Assembly (NCBI GenBank): GCA_964641965.1 | Contig: CAZXLD010000002.1 | Span: 124,001-188,000, forward strand | Length of the DNA: 64,000 nt | Direction of reading: 5' to 3' | DNA from: JAJDFU01 sp964641965 | Lineage (GTDB): Bacteria > Bacteroidota > Bacteroidia > Chitinophagales > Saprospiraceae | In this document: positions 63,916 through 64,000 of the stretch, one piece after another | Layout of the letters: each line of letters starts with the position of its first letter | Position numbering within the stretch: position 1 is the stretch's first letter | Program-made: the position numbers and the translations under genes | The notes under the pieces: generated by a model | Database searches by the model: none | What the model was told of the DNA's origin: nothing | What the model saw: the letters and a program-made list of their open reading frames with translations, nothing else

Positions 63916-64000
63916 AGTGTGTTGTGTTTGTCTCCTGTTTGCAGTTCAGTCCTGATCTAGGTTCATCTCTTGCCTTTAGATATACCAGTTCAAAATATTC

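Noticed and set aside
1..64000. CRISPR arrays, tRNA or rRNA genes, insertion sequences, prophage or toxin-antitoxin modules
   Set aside because: Scanned by eye on both strands; no regular spaced repeats, cloverleaf-like CCA ends, transposase motifs or integrase genes were recognised.

Overview
The window reads as a chromosomal segment of a Bacteroidota bacterium, most likely a marine or aquatic relative of the Saprospiria group. The placement is inferred from a type IX secretion C-terminal domain on the subtilase, a gliding-motility GldH lipoprotein, membrane-anchored AraC and LytTR regulators, an atpBEFHAG operon without atpDC, a TAnnTTTG-type promoter before atpB, and Bacteroidota-style lipoproteins. 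No rRNA, tRNA, CRISPR array, transposase or prophage gene was seen, so this looks like stable core genome with accessory pockets.

Layout. 0.2-2.4 kb: an orphan cytoplasmic molybdopterin oxidoreductase. 2.7-8.1 kb: F1Fo ATP synthase operon (a, c, b, delta, alpha, gamma), closed by a strong terminator. 8.3-10.1 kb: a membrane AraC regulator translationally coupled to a small putative PD-(D/E)XK protein, then a dense palindrome cluster. 10.2-16.0 kb: a complete tripartite RND efflux set (TolC-like, adaptor, pump). 16.0-19.0 kb: a sugar-nucleotidyltransferase, a haloalkane dehalogenase with a TetR-type operator, and a flavin reductase-like protein. 19.2-22.3 kb: grpE-dnaJ, gldH and a small secreted protein. 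22.3-31.0 kb, all on the minus strand: a two-component system, the ligase-associated DEXH helicase, an unknown lipoprotein and a large secreted metalloprotease.

32.4-43.4 kb is a nearly complete branched-chain amino-acid operon in the order leuA-leuC-leuD-leuB-ilvD-ilvB-ilvN-ilvC-ilvA; only the aminotransferase is absent. Its 509-base leader has a 16-base perfect palindrome and a terminator-like hairpin, and further hairpins precede ilvD and ilvA. LeuA lacks the C-terminal regulatory domain, so control probably rests on IlvN, IlvA and RNA or operator elements.

43.7-50.8 kb is mixed: a LytTR response regulator, a hairpin-rich gap, a Tat-exported class V aminotransferase-like protein, a TetR regulator divergent from a vitamin K gamma-carboxylase-like membrane protein with tandem operators between them, the PdeM phosphoesterase and an MscS channel. 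51.0-64.0 kb is mostly exported or catabolic: a T9SS subtilase, S10 carboxypeptidase, saccharopine dehydrogenase-like protein, M20 amidohydrolase, SDR, an unusual His-rich TPR protein, GNAT, DUF427 and a sodium/solute symporter.

The least explained items are the TetR/gamma-carboxylase locus with tandem operators, the exported PLP enzyme, the AraC-nuclease pair with its palindrome cluster, the His-rich TPR protein and the leucine-operon leader. No complete novel defence or biosynthetic system could be demonstrated. Residue numbers and repeats were read by eye; no alignment, folding or database search was run.
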